DNA of 64,000 bases, taken from the NCBI RefSeq assembly GCF_014842915.1, contig NZ_JACYXI010000001.1, positions 496,001 through 560,000 of the forward strand, written 5' to 3'. Under the pieces are notes generated by a model, which was not told the origin of the DNA, made no database searches, and saw only the letters and a program-made list of their open reading frames with translations. Every line of letters begins with the position of its first letter. Position 1 is the stretch's first letter. The translations under genes and the position numbers were made by a program. Shown here one piece after another: positions 16,482-26,800 of this stretch. This DNA comes from Roseibium litorale. GTDB taxonomy: Bacteria > Pseudomonadota > Alphaproteobacteria > Rhizobiales > Stappiaceae.

Positions 16482-16633
16482 CCTCACCCGCCGCTGCGCG
16501 GCGACCTCTCCCAGGCTTGGGAGAGGTGAGGCCGAACCTGCCGCTCCGCCCTCCCAATCCCTCAGCCTCCCGCATGCCCCCATCACCTCTCCCGGGACCG
16601 GGAGAGGTCGGCGCAAAGCGCCGGGTGAGGGTC
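16482..16633. repeat. Intergenic palindromic repeat element
   Basis: The ends CCCTCACCC and GGGTGAGGG form an inverted repeat. Inside each end sits a CTCTCCC/GGGAGAG hairpin and a GGCGC/GCGCC-type box. This pattern is a widespread REP-like family in alphaproteobacterial genomes. It lies between the ycjF-like gene and the VWA gene. Confidence 0.75.
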
Positions 16634-16677
16634 GAATGCCCCTTCCCCGTCCAAGCCTTTCCCGCTACCTTTCTCCC

Positions 16678-17853
16678 ATGTTCGTCAATTTCTTCACTGA
16701 GCTGAAATCTGCCGGGGTTCCCGTTTCCTTGCGGGAATATCTGACCCTCATGGAGGCGCTGGAGAAGGATCTGGCGGAGCGGCGGGTGGAGGATTTTTAT
16801 TATCTCGCCCGGGCCGTTCTGGTGAAGGACGAGAGCAACCTGGACAAGTTCGACCGGGTGTTCGGTCAGGTGTTCAAGGGGCTGGACCTTTTGAGCGACG
16901 CGCCCTCCGGCGAGATCCCGGAAGAATGGCTGCGTAAGCTGGCTGAAAAGCATCTGTCAGAGGAAGAAAAGGCCCAGATAGAGGCCCTTGGCGGCTTTGA
17001 AAAGCTGATGGAGACCCTGCGCGAGCGCCTGAAGGAGCAGCAGGCGCGCCATCAGGGCGGCAACAAGTGGATCGGCACAGCCGGCACCTCCCCCTTCGGC
17101 GCCTATGGCTACAATCCGGAAGGCGTGCGCATCGGCCAGGACAAGAGCCGCCACCGCCGGGCTGTGAAGGTCTGGGACAAGCGCGAGTTCAAGGACCTGG
17201 ACGACAGCCAGGCCCTCGGCACGCGCAACATCCAGGTGGCGCTCAAGCGCCTGCGCCACTTTGCCCGCACGGGCGCTGCCGAAGAGCTGGACCTCGACGG
17301 CACCATCCGCTCCACCGCCCACAAGGGCCTTCTGGACGTGAAGCTGCGCCCGGAACGGCGCAATGCCGTGAAGGTGCTGCTGTTCTTCGATATCGGCGGC
17401 TCGATGGACGACCATATCCGCATTTGCGAGGAGCTGTTTTCTGCGGCGCGGACAGAGTTCAAGGTCATGGAGCATTTCTACTTCCACAACTGCCTTTACG
17501 AGTTCGTCTGGAAGCAGAACAGCCGCCGCCACTCCGAGCGGATCGCCACTCTGGACCTCTTGCACAAATACCCCTCGGACTACAAGGTTGTCTTCGTCGG
17601 CGATGCGTCCATGAGCCCCTACGAGATCGCCTATCCGGGTGGTTCGGTGGAGCACTGGAACCCGGAACCGGGCAGCGCCTGGATCCAGCGGGTGACCCAG
17701 CTCTACAAGAGCGCGGTCTGGCTCAACCCGCTGCGCGAGGCCCACTGGAACTACACCCACTCCATCCGCATGATCCGCGAGCTGATGGAAGACCGCATGT
17801 ACCCGCTGACCGTGGAAGGCCTGACAGAGGCCATGAAGGAACTGGCGCGGTAG
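16678..17853 (+). CDS. VWA-domain (CoxE-like) protein, MoxR partner
   Basis: The protein has 391 residues, with the start chosen at the ATG at 16678 (MFVNFFTELKSAGVPVSLREY); the frame extends 14 codons further upstream into the repeat. The N-terminal half is helical, and the VWA fold begins near VKVLLFFDIGGSMDDH. The MIDAS motif is D-x-G-G-S, the variant seen in CoxE-like proteins. A GDASMSPYEI motif follows. Such proteins act with MoxR ATPases in metal-centre assembly or complex remodelling. A repeat element separates it from the rest of the cluster, so it may have its own promoter. Confidence 0.88.
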   Translation: MFVNFFTELKSAGVPVSLREYLTLMEALEKDLAERRVEDFYYLARAVLVKDESNLDKFDRVFGQVFKGLDLLSDAPSGEIPEEWLRKLAEKHLSEEEKAQIEALGGFEKLMETLRERLKEQQARHQGGNKWIGTAGTSPFGAYGYNPEGVRIGQDKSRHRRAVKVWDKREFKDLDDSQALGTRNIQVALKRLRHFARTGAAEELDLDGTIRSTAHKGLLDVKLRPERRNAVKVLLFFDIGGSMDDHIRICEELFSAARTEFKVMEHFYFHNCLYEFVWKQNSRRHSERIATLDLLHKYPSDYKVVFVGDASMSPYEIAYPGGSVEHWNPEPGSAWIQRVTQLYKSAVWLNPLREAHWNYTHSIRMIRELMEDRMYPLTVEGLTEAMKELAR

Positions 17854-17938
17854 GGTATGCGGAAGGTTTTGGAACTCGCTTAACCTGCCATGAAGAGATG
17901 CACTTTACCCTCCAGACACGTTCTGAGAGTGGTCCTTC

Positions 17939-19153
17939 ATGCAAGCAATTTTCCGCCCGATCTCAATCCTCGCCTGCGCCCTTTTGCTTGCCGCCTGCGA
18001 GCGGAATGACCCGCGTTATCCGGTCTTTTATAGCTACCGCGTCGACGTGAAAGTCGATGGCGTTCCGGTCACCATCGAGCGGGTGATCAAATGCACGGGA
18101 ACCCTGGTCACCGACTGGATGGTCTCTCCGGGAACCACGACCGGAGGCGACTATGCCAATCCGCCGGTGATCGGTGCCAAGGTTCCCGGCACCAAGTCGG
18201 CGGTCTACACGCCAGTGATACACGCTTGCCGTTGGGCATCGGCTAGCCCAAGCGAGATCGAGGAAGACAAAAAAAAGGTCCACCGGTTTCTGGCGCAACC
18301 TTTCACAGAAGAACACTCGAAGTTGAAACCGGATTCGAAGATGCCGGTCCTGTGGGTGAACGATGCCGAGACCTTCGACCGCATGGAATATTACGTCAGC
18401 GAGACGGGACTTTCCGGCAAGCAAGGCCATGTGGAGTTCATCAAGGTCTATCCGCCGGTCAAGGTCGATAGAAGAGCGTTCAGGGCATCGGAGAAGCGGG
18501 CAGGGACCGAAAGCCCGGATCTGACGCCGTTTATCTTTCCTAGGGACAACGACTACGCCTACGGCACGACGCTCTACAAGGAGCGCGGAATGCGACCGGG
18601 AATCCGTATTGTATCGGTCTGTTACGGGGCCTGGCGGTTTCCCAAGTCTGAATGGTCCAAGGTGCCAGGGCTTGAGGAATGGGTCGCAACATTACCTAAA
18701 AATGGGCGCGCTTATCTGATATCTGATGAGCTGTGGCCGAATTTCACACAGACGTTTCAACACGAAGGCTGGCGTAGTGACCCTTCTCTCGTTCCGGTTG
18801 GCTATATGCCGAAAGGAGAGGGTGAAAAAGTCGGTCGTTTCGCGACTTACGACACGATCCATCCGGTCTTTTCGACCGACGAAGGCTCTTATGTGGATCT
18901 CAATGAAAGTGGATCTTTCGGCTGCATTTATGAACCGATGTATCCCAACAGGTGGCAAATCAATGTCGACCGAAGCACGAAGCCGACTGCGTCTTATCCG
19001 ATGAAGCTCGAAGCAAACCGACTTTGGGCTGATTTCAGGCCAGCAGATAATCCCGTCTATGTCGCTGAATTGGATGAATTCATTGTTTTTACGAGTCTTT
19101 CGGCCGGGCCGAATGTGCTCGATGAACCTGTTGTAAAAGGATGGAAAGAATGA
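17939..19153 (+). CDS. Large lipoprotein of unknown function
   Basis: The protein has 404 residues. The lipobox LLLAAC (Cys about 20) follows a hydrophobic signal, so the protein is membrane-anchored. After a beta-rich start (YSYRVDVKVDGVPVTIERVIKC) no known domain is recognised. The last third of the gene is lower in GC than its surroundings. No terminator or partner gene is evident. Confidence 0.8.
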   Translation: MQAIFRPISILACALLLAACERNDPRYPVFYSYRVDVKVDGVPVTIERVIKCTGTLVTDWMVSPGTTTGGDYANPPVIGAKVPGTKSAVYTPVIHACRWASASPSEIEEDKKKVHRFLAQPFTEEHSKLKPDSKMPVLWVNDAETFDRMEYYVSETGLSGKQGHVEFIKVYPPVKVDRRAFRASEKRAGTESPDLTPFIFPRDNDYAYGTTLYKERGMRPGIRIVSVCYGAWRFPKSEWSKVPGLEEWVATLPKNGRAYLISDELWPNFTQTFQHEGWRSDPSLVPVGYMPKGEGEKVGRFATYDTIHPVFSTDEGSYVDLNESGSFGCIYEPMYPNRWQINVDRSTKPTASYPMKLEANRLWADFRPADNPVYVAELDEFIVFTSLSAGPNVLDEPVVKGWKE

Positions 19154-19339
19154 CAACGAGCATTGTCGACCAGTTCGACTGTCTGTGACATCTCAAGCCT
19201 CCTCTCCAAACCAAAACCGGGACCGGAAGGCTTTCCGCCTGCCGGTCCCGGTGCCTCAAAGCGAGGATAGGACGCCTCCCCTTCCCGGTCCGCATCTTAC
19301 CCGCCGGGATGAAATCCTCTTGCCCTGAGGGATCTCGCC

Positions 19340-19765
19340 TCAGCCGCGCAGCACCATGACGGAGCACGGGGCGTGGCGGACGATATGGGCGGCGTTGGAG
19401 CCAATGAAATAGGTCGCAAGGCCCGGCTTGTGGCTGGTCATGAGCACCAGATCGCAACCCGTCTCCTGGGCGCTGTCGATCACCTCGTGATAGACGGAGC
19501 CCGTACGCACTTCCGTATCGACGGCTTCCGGCACCAGATCCATGCCCTTGGCCAGCTCGTCCAGCATCCTGCGGGTCTCACGCTCTTCCTTCTGCTGAAA
19601 ACCGTCCGGCAGCTGGCTGGCGACAAAGCTCTGCACTTCCGGACAGACGCCCAGAAGATGCACCTTGCTGCCATGCTCACGGGAGAATTGGGCGGCCTTC
19701 TTGAGGGCTTCTTCGGCGAAGGCAGGCTCGGCCGGATCAACCGGCACCAGGATCTTCTTGAACAT
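19340..19765 (-). CDS. Universal stress protein, UspA family
   Basis: The protein has 141 residues and a single Usp domain. It starts MFKKILVPVDPAEP and ends IGSNAAHIVRHAPCSVMVLRG, the typical UspA core. The nucleotide loop is atypical (SHKPGLATYFIGSN rather than GxxG-x9-GS), so ATP binding is uncertain. Such proteins help survival under starvation or oxidative stress. It has its own promoter region and stands alone. Confidence 0.9.
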   Translation of the reverse strand: MFKKILVPVDPAEPAFAEEALKKAAQFSREHGSKVHLLGVCPEVQSFVASQLPDGFQQKEERETRRMLDELAKGMDLVPEAVDTEVRTGSVYHEVIDSAQETGCDLVLMTSHKPGLATYFIGSNAAHIVRHAPCSVMVLRG

Positions 19766-19830
19766 GTCGTTCTCCAGATTTCATTTAGCTGGATACTTAA
19801 ACCTGCTCCAAAAACCGTCCTTGAGCTACG

Positions 19831-20619
19831 TCAATCTGGCGGGGGATTATCGAAATAACGCCCTGGCGTCACGCCAAAGGCCTTGCGGAAGACGGAGACG
19901 AAGGCGCTTGGCCCCTCATAGCCGAGTTTGTGCGACACATCCGACACGCTCATGCCGGTGGCCAGCAGCTCCAGCGCGCGGAACAGCTTGGCCTGGCGGC
20001 ACCAGCTGCGATAGCTCAATCCCGTCTCCTGCGCGATGCGCCGCTCAAAGGAGCGCACCGAGGTCGCGCAGCGCTCTGCCGCCTCGCTGAGGCCGGGCAC
20101 CTCGCCCGGACAGCGGACGATGCTTTCGCACAGATCCCTCAGCTTGCCCTCCCGTGGCATGGGCAGCTGCAACGGTGCCTCCGGCAGAACCCGCAGCTGG
20201 TCAAGGATCACCGCCCCGATCCGCGCCGCCGGCCCCTCGAGGGTCTCGGAGCGGGAAAAAGTCATGAACTCCAGGATCAGTTCGCGCAACAGCCGGGTAA
20301 CCTGCACGACAACCGTCGAACGCGGCAGGCCGGGCGCCGCGTCTTCCGCCACATAGAGAAACCGCACGTCCGTATCTGCGAGATACCGTCCCCGGTGACT
20401 GACGCCCGCCGGGATCCATACTGCCCGCTCCGGCGGCACGAAAAAGGTTCCCGTCCCTGTCTCCAGCGCCGCCGATCCGCTGATCACGTGATAGAGCTGG
20501 CACGTGGGATGAGAGTGCCAGTCATTCAGACGCCCCCGTTTTCCCGTGCTGGCATAACCGAGCAGCGGGACATCTGGCAGCTCGTCCGGCAAATCGTAAA
20601 GTTCGGCATGAATGCTCAT
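19831..20619 (-). CDS. AraC-family transcriptional regulator
   Basis: The protein has 262 residues. The start is taken at ATG 20619, after GGGAGGGGG, rather than at 20667. An N-terminal cupin-like domain (WHSHPTCQLYHVISG, FVPPERAVWIPAGVSH) would sense a ligand. The C-terminal two-helix-turn-helix DNA-binding domain ends with VSDVSHKLGYEGPSAFVSVFRKAFGVTPGRYF, an AraC signature. It is divergent from the MFS gene at 20786, which is its most likely target. Confidence 0.9.
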   Translation of the reverse strand: MSIHAELYDLPDELPDVPLLGYASTGKRGRLNDWHSHPTCQLYHVISGSAALETGTGTFFVPPERAVWIPAGVSHRGRYLADTDVRFLYVAEDAAPGLPRSTVVVQVTRLLRELILEFMTFSRSETLEGPAARIGAVILDQLRVLPEAPLQLPMPREGKLRDLCESIVRCPGEVPGLSEAAERCATSVRSFERRIAQETGLSYRSWCRQAKLFRALELLATGMSVSDVSHKLGYEGPSAFVSVFRKAFGVTPGRYFDNPPPD

Positions 20620-20785
20620 GATGCCCCCTCCCCCTTGCGTCCGGGCGTCCGGCGGCAGTGGCAACACCGGACCCGATTTTCGTCATTCTGGCGGATCAGA
20701 GACATATCTTGACGAAATAGCGCTAACACGCAACAGGACAATCCAGATAAAACGCTGAAATTCCCATCAGCAAAGCAGATTGACC

Positions 20786-22015
20786 ATGAGTTACTTTACC
20801 CGTTCCGTTGAGACCCAGACCGCCACCGGCTGGCGCTCTCCCGCCGTTCTCCTGATGATCATGGCGGGTGCCATGCAGCTGTCCTTTGCGGCCTGGTGGA
20901 ACCTCATGAACAATTTCGCGGTTCAGGAGCTCGCTTTCACCGGCAAGGAAATCGGCATTCAGCAGTCGATCCGCGAGATTCCAGGCTTCCTCAGTTTTGC
21001 GGCGATCTACTTCCTGCTGGTCATGCGGGAGCAGACCCTGGCCTATGTCTCGCTCGCCTTTCTCGGCATAGGCGTGGCGGCAACCGGCTATTTCCCGACT
21101 GCGACCGGGTTCTACATCACCACCTTCGTGATGTCCGTCGGCTTCCACTATTACGAGACGATGAACCAGTCCCTGTCCCTGCAGTGGCTGCCCAAGGCGA
21201 CGGCGGCGGCCTCCATGGGCAAGATCGTCTCGGTCGGAGCCTTCGCCCAACTGGTCGCCTATGGACTGATCTTCGTCGGCTGGAAGACCTTCGACCTGTC
21301 CTTCACCACCGTGTTCCTGATCGCGGGCTGCATGACGCTGGCGGTTCTGGCCTTTGTCGTCTTCGCCTTTCCCAGCTTTAAAGAAGGTGTCCCCCAGCGG
21401 AAGAAACTGTTCCTGCGCAAGCGCTATTGGCTCTATTACGCGCTCACCTTCATGGCAGGCGCCCGGCGGCAGATCTTCACGGTCTTTGCGGGTTTCTTGA
21501 TGGTCGAACGTTTCGGCTACCACGTTCATGAAGTCGCTGCCCTGTTCCTCTTGAACGGCCTGTTCTCCATGCTGCTGGCCCCCAAGATCGGCCAGCTGAT
21601 CGTCCGCTTTGGCGAGCGCAAGGCCCTGATGGTGGAATATGTCGGACTGATCCTGGTCTTCGTGTCCTATGCCTATGTCACCGACGAGCGGATCGCCGCA
21701 GGTCTCTATGTGGTCGACCACGCCTTCTTTGCCATTGCGATCGCGATCAAGACCTATTTCCAGAAGATCGCCGATGCGCCGGACATTGCGCCAACGGCCG
21801 GTGTGGCCTTCACCATCAACCACATTGCCGCCGTCGTCATTCCGGTAACCTTCGGATTGATCTGGCTCGCCTCTCCGGCTGCGGTGTTCCTGACAGGAGC
21901 AGGCATGGCGCTCATCAGCCTGCTGCTCGCCTCCTTCATCCCGTCGGATCCGGATGCAGGCAACGAGGTCGACTTCTGGTTCCTGCCCCGGCCCATGACA
22001 CAGCCGGCCGAGTAA
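20786..22015 (+). CDS. MFS transporter
   Basis: The protein has 409 residues and about 12 hydrophobic helices typical of the major facilitator superfamily. A charged loop lies near residue 205 (FKEGVPQRKKLFLRKRYW). The ATG at 20786 is chosen over the in-frame TTG at 20780; the RBS is weak. The substrate is unknown. Divergence from the AraC gene suggests induction by the same ligand. It shares a terminator with the ferredoxin gene. Confidence 0.85.
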   Translation: MSYFTRSVETQTATGWRSPAVLLMIMAGAMQLSFAAWWNLMNNFAVQELAFTGKEIGIQQSIREIPGFLSFAAIYFLLVMREQTLAYVSLAFLGIGVAATGYFPTATGFYITTFVMSVGFHYYETMNQSLSLQWLPKATAAASMGKIVSVGAFAQLVAYGLIFVGWKTFDLSFTTVFLIAGCMTLAVLAFVVFAFPSFKEGVPQRKKLFLRKRYWLYYALTFMAGARRQIFTVFAGFLMVERFGYHVHEVAALFLLNGLFSMLLAPKIGQLIVRFGERKALMVEYVGLILVFVSYAYVTDERIAAGLYVVDHAFFAIAIAIKTYFQKIADAPDIAPTAGVAFTINHIAAVVIPVTFGLIWLASPAAVFLTGAGMALISLLLASFIPSDPDAGNEVDFWFLPRPMTQPAE

Positions 22016-22039
22016 AACCAAAGGGGCCGCGCTTCACAA

Positions 22040-22069
22040 AAAACCCGCCGGAGCGATCCGGCGGGTTTT
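22040..22069. terminator. Bidirectional terminator
   Basis: CCCGCCGG (22044-22051) pairs with CCGGCGGG (22058-22065), flanked by A4 and T4. It serves the MFS gene and the convergent ferredoxin gene. Confidence 0.85.
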
Positions 22070-22127
22070 ATATGTCTACGGCATCTGCATGAAATGCCGG
22101 TCTCCCTCAAAGACGTTCAGAGCCGGG

Positions 22128-22499
<372 letters not shown>

Positions 22500-22647
22500 T
22501 TAGGCTCAAAGGTCAAGAACAGACACATGCCGAGCAAGGCGATTTGCAGCTCCGTGAGAACGCCGCCGCCCCAGGAGGCGGCAAGTCCCGGCCGCCACCC
22601 TTGCTAGTGTTGCCCAACCAATTCCGACCCCTGACTTCAGGTCAAAC

Positions 22648-23004
22648 CTAAAGAAGGGAACCAATATAGTCATTGACCTCAGCGACCGCGGAGACCAGAG
22701 GCCGGAAATCCGGAGCACCGCCCGCTGCCAGAACAGCTTCCAGCTCTTCGCAAGCCTTTGCCACGTGGTCTGCTCCAATTGCCCTTGCGGACCCCTTGAG
22801 GGTGTGGATCAGATCCTTGCGCACCAGATCGGAGGCTTCCTGATCGATACGGGACATCATGCTGCTGGTCTGGGCCCGGAACATGCGAAGGACCTCGCGC
22901 TCCAGATCCCGGTTTCCGAGCGTATTGGCGGCCAAAGATACAAGATCAATGGGAGCCGGCTGCTCATGGCGGGTTTCAACCCGTGCTGTCGATGTCATAG
23001 CCAT
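22648..23004 (-). CDS. HPt-domain phosphotransfer protein
   Basis: The protein has 118 residues and is a single four-helix HPt domain. The phospho-accepting histidine is in LIHTLKGSARAIGADHV, a clear HPt motif. It has no kinase or receiver attached and none in the neighbouring genes. It would relay phosphate between a hybrid kinase and a response regulator elsewhere. The exact start (M1 or M3) is uncertain. Confidence 0.85.
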   Translation of the reverse strand: MAMTSTARVETRHEQPAPIDLVSLAANTLGNRDLEREVLRMFRAQTSSMMSRIDQEASDLVRKDLIHTLKGSARAIGADHVAKACEELEAVLAAGGAPDFRPLVSAVAEVNDYIGSLL

Positions 23005-23275
23005 CTTGCGTTACCCCGCTTGGCTTGTTGGGGCAGCACCGCTTCTCCCCACGCGCAGCTGCCATAAGCACGATCTTGCGCCTCTAAACCAAACGGTCCG
23101 TTAAGACCCCTCCCTAACGTCAGGTGACTCGCGGATGTCCCCAATAAAGTGAATCTTTGGTTAACGTCTGTTGAGACACTTTAACGAATGGTTTCCGCCC
23201 TCCGGATAGCCCCTTCGCGGACGAGTTGGCCACTGTTTTGCCGGAGGCCGGAACAAACCGGGGCGCCGGTCCTGT

Positions 23276-23533
23276 TCAGGGCTTCACACCGAGAGCAGCC
23301 CGGCCCTTGTCCGTCAGCTTGCAGACAAGCCAGTCAGGCTTGATTGGGTTGGAAAACCAAGGCTCTGCCCATCCATGTTCAAGGCAGGATTGAATCGTGC
23401 GTGCCGGAATTTCGCGTCCGTTCCGGTCAAACAGCGGCAGTTTGCCACCGGCCTGAGACAGGCCCATTTTCAACCATCGCTGTTGCGCATCCGAGGGTAC
23501 AGCCGGACGCTGACGTCCGATTTTCTCCGTCAT
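23276..23533 (-). CDS. Small conserved-looking protein, winged-helix-like
   Basis: The protein has 85 residues, starting at ATG 23533, 8 nt after GGAGG. The core PLFDRNGREIPARTIQSCLEHGWAEPW and the final LVCKLTDKGRAALGV resemble a small winged helix with a C-terminal wing. Function is unknown. It precedes the large coiled-coil gene divergently. Confidence 0.65.
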   Translation of the reverse strand: MTEKIGRQRPAVPSDAQQRWLKMGLSQAGGKLPLFDRNGREIPARTIQSCLEHGWAEPWFSNPIKPDWLVCKLTDKGRAALGVKP

Positions 23534-23841
23534 GACTCGTCCTCCAGAGGCATTTCCCACTTCTCATCCACCATGATCAGGCACCTCTAGCCCCTTAAAA
23601 CGATTGCTGTTTGTTGTTCCTTAGGCAAGAGTGTGCCATTAGGTAGAGCGATGCGGCAAGGTGGGGACAAGGCTGCGCAACTTCCTGTTGCCAGCCGGTC
23701 AGCGGCGGCCCCCTACCAAGCCAGGCCACGAAAAGCATCGAACACGTACGGTTTGCGCTTTTCATGGCCAGCGTGTCCGCTGTCCGGTCCAAGTCTCCGG
23801 CTGCGGATTAGTATTGAGTACGGACGTGAGGCGATCCAACA
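23534..23841. other. Intergenic region before the large coiled-coil gene
   Basis: It is a divergent promoter region of 308 bp. ORFs seen in it overlap the start of the 1947-residue gene and lack an RBS. No clear repeat is visible. Confidence 0.4.
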
Positions 23842-26800
23842 ATGGCAAATCCCCCGAAGGTGAAAGATCCTGCGGAAGCGGCACTGTCCGCTGTCGAAGA
23901 AGCTCTGAAGCTTGACTTTGGCGGCCCGGACACCGGCGGCAACGCAACAGCGTCAGCCAGCCCTATGGCAAGCGAGCCGGATTCCCAGAGAAAGACCTCC
24001 AGCAAGGCGGAAGAGCGCGAAGAAGGTGGCAGCCGCCGCCGTCGCGGCCGTGGCGGACGCCCGCCCGCAGCCAATGACGACCGGCGCAGCATCGGCAACC
24101 TGATCTATTCGCTTCAGCGCCGTCCGTCTTCGGTTCCGTTCTGGGGAGCCCTCGCCCTGTCGATCGTCTGGGCAACCGTTGGCTTCAGCCTGACCATGTC
24201 CGCCTTCGGCGATAAGCTGTCGAACGCTTCAGGTCTCGGCAACCTCAGCCAGTCTCCCGAGCTGATCCTCTCCGCGGTTGCCATCGTGGTACCGATCGTC
24301 TTCTTCTGGGTCATGGCGATGATGATCTGGCGTGCGCAGGAAATGCGCATCGTCGCGCGTGGCATGACGGAAGTCGCCCTGCGTCTGGCAGAGCCGGAAG
24401 ACATGGCGAAAGAGTCCATCCTGTCTGTCGGCCAGGCCATCCGCCGCGAAGTCTCCGCAATGGGAGACGGTATCGAACGGGCGATTGCACGTGCCAGCGA
24501 ACTGGAAGTGCTCGTTCACAACGAAGTCTCCTCGCTGGAACGCTCTTATAATGACAATGAGCTGAAGATCCGGTCCCTTATTGAGGAACTGGTTTCCCAG
24601 CGCGAGTCCATTTCTCTGAATGCTGACCGTGTCCGTGAGACGATCTCCGGCGCACACGAGAGCTTTGCCGCACAGCTTTCCAGCGCCTCTGAGGAAATCG
24701 GTTCTTCCGTCGACAAGGCAACCGAGCGTCTTGTTGAATCCGTCAGCTCCCGCATCGAGCACATGACCGGCGCGGTGGACACCCGTATCAATGCCCTGAG
24801 CGAAAGCCTCAACGCTTCCGGCAATGAACTGGTCGAAGCACTGACCGTGCGTGCAGATGACTACGTCGCCCGCCTGTCCTTGACCGGCAACGAGCTGGTC
24901 GACAACCTGTCCAAGACTGGTAACGAGATCTGGGAAAACCTTTCCCTGCGCGGTACCGAGGTTAATGACCGTTTCGAGATCACGGCAAACAGCTTCGTGG
25001 AAGCCCTTTCCATCCGCGGCACCGAGATCAACGAAACGCTCAACTCCTCCAGCTCCCGTGTGGTGGAAACCCTCACCCAGAAAGCGGAGGAATTCCGCAA
25101 CGCTCTGGAAAGCACCGGCGCGACCGTTGGCGACACCATCAGCCAGCGCAGCCAGGAAATCAACGAAACCCTCAATTCTTCCAGCTCCCGCGTCATCGAG
25201 ACGATCAGCACGAAGACAGAGGAGTTCCGCACCGCCCTGGAAGCAACCGGCAACTCGGTCGGCGACACGATCAGCCAGCGCGGCGAAGAGATCAACGCCA
25301 ACCTGTCGATCACCAGCAGCCGCCTGATCGATACGGTTTCCGCCCGCACCGAAGAGCTTATCTCCACGGTCGATACCCGCGTCACCAATCTGGACAACTC
25401 CCTTGCCGAAACCGGCAACCGGGTGGTCGAAAGCATTTCCGAACGCGGCCAGGAAGTTACCAACACCATCTCCCTCCGCGGCGCGGAAATCGTCGATACC
25501 CTGTCCGAGCGCAGCTCTGAAGTGGCCGAAATCCTCCGTGGAACAGGCGAATCCATCGTGGTTGACCTGTCCCTGCGCGGCGGCGAAATCGCCTCCAAAC
25601 TGGACGAGACTGCCGGCACGCTTACCGAGACCATCACGGTCCGCGGCGGCGAACTGGCCGAAAAGCTCGATACGATCTCCGAACGCATCTACACAGCGAT
25701 CTCCATCAATGGCACCGAGCTGGACGAGCGGCTGGCCGCCCGTTCCAACGAGATGGCCACGATCATGGAACAGCAGAGCCTCGGCTTCCGCGAGTCCCTG
25801 GAAAGCGTGTCCTCGGATATTTCCGCGACCCTTGGCTACCAGACGCACGAAATCACCCAGCGCCTGGCCGACACCGGCACCTCTCTTGCCGAACTCATCG
25901 GCAGCCGGGGTGAACGGGTTGCCCAGAGCATCAATGCTGCTGGCGATCTGATCAGCGAAACCCTGGAAACCCGAGGGCAGATTCTGACCGACGGCCTCGC
26001 CACGCATCTTGGCGAACTGGACAAGATCGTCACCGAGAAGGGCGGCGCCCTGGTTCAGGCTTTCGACACCAAGTCCCTGCTGCTGTCGGAATCTCTCGAC
26101 AGCCGTCTTGCGACGCTGGACACGACCTTCTCGGCCCGCATCGACAGCATGGACGCGTCTCTGGGAAGCCGGATCAACACGCTCGACCTTATCCTCGATC
26201 AGCGGACTGCAACCTTCGAGGCAGCGCTCGAAACCCGGACCAACCTGCTCTCCGAAGCCATCGAACAGCGGACCTCCGGCATTTCTGAGGCTCTGGAAGA
26301 AAAGACCCGGAACATCTCCGACATTCTGGCCGACCGTTCGGATGCCATCACCATCCAGCTCGGCCAGCGCGTGGAAGCTGCAGGCACCACCCTTGCCGAC
26401 CGCGCCGAAGAGATCACCAAGTCGCTGTCGGAACGCGTAGATTACGCCGCGACCTCCATGGCGGAAAAGGCGGATCATCTGGCAGCAACCATGTCCGCCG
26501 GAACGGAACGCATTGACGAAACCCTCGACAACCGCGCCCGTCAGATCAGCGAAACACTGATCTCCCGGACCCGCGAGATCGCCAAGGCCTTCGTCGATGG
26601 CCAGGAAGAAATGACCAGCGCGCTCGACAACCGTCTGGTGGAAGCAGGCTCTGTCCTGTCCCGCCAGAGCGAGCAGCTGACGGATGCCCTGTCCGAGCGG
26701 ATCGCAGAGATCAACGTCGCCCTTGGCGCCAAGGTCTTTGAAGTTGCCGAAACCCTCGACACCCGCGCAGGCCAGCTGGAAACCGTCCTGACCGAGCGTC

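Noticed and set aside
20723-22021. 432-residue minus-strand ORF across the MFS gene
   Set aside because: Highly polar, His/Glu/Arg/Gly-rich translation with no domain; it mirrors the hydrophobic MFS gene on the other strand.
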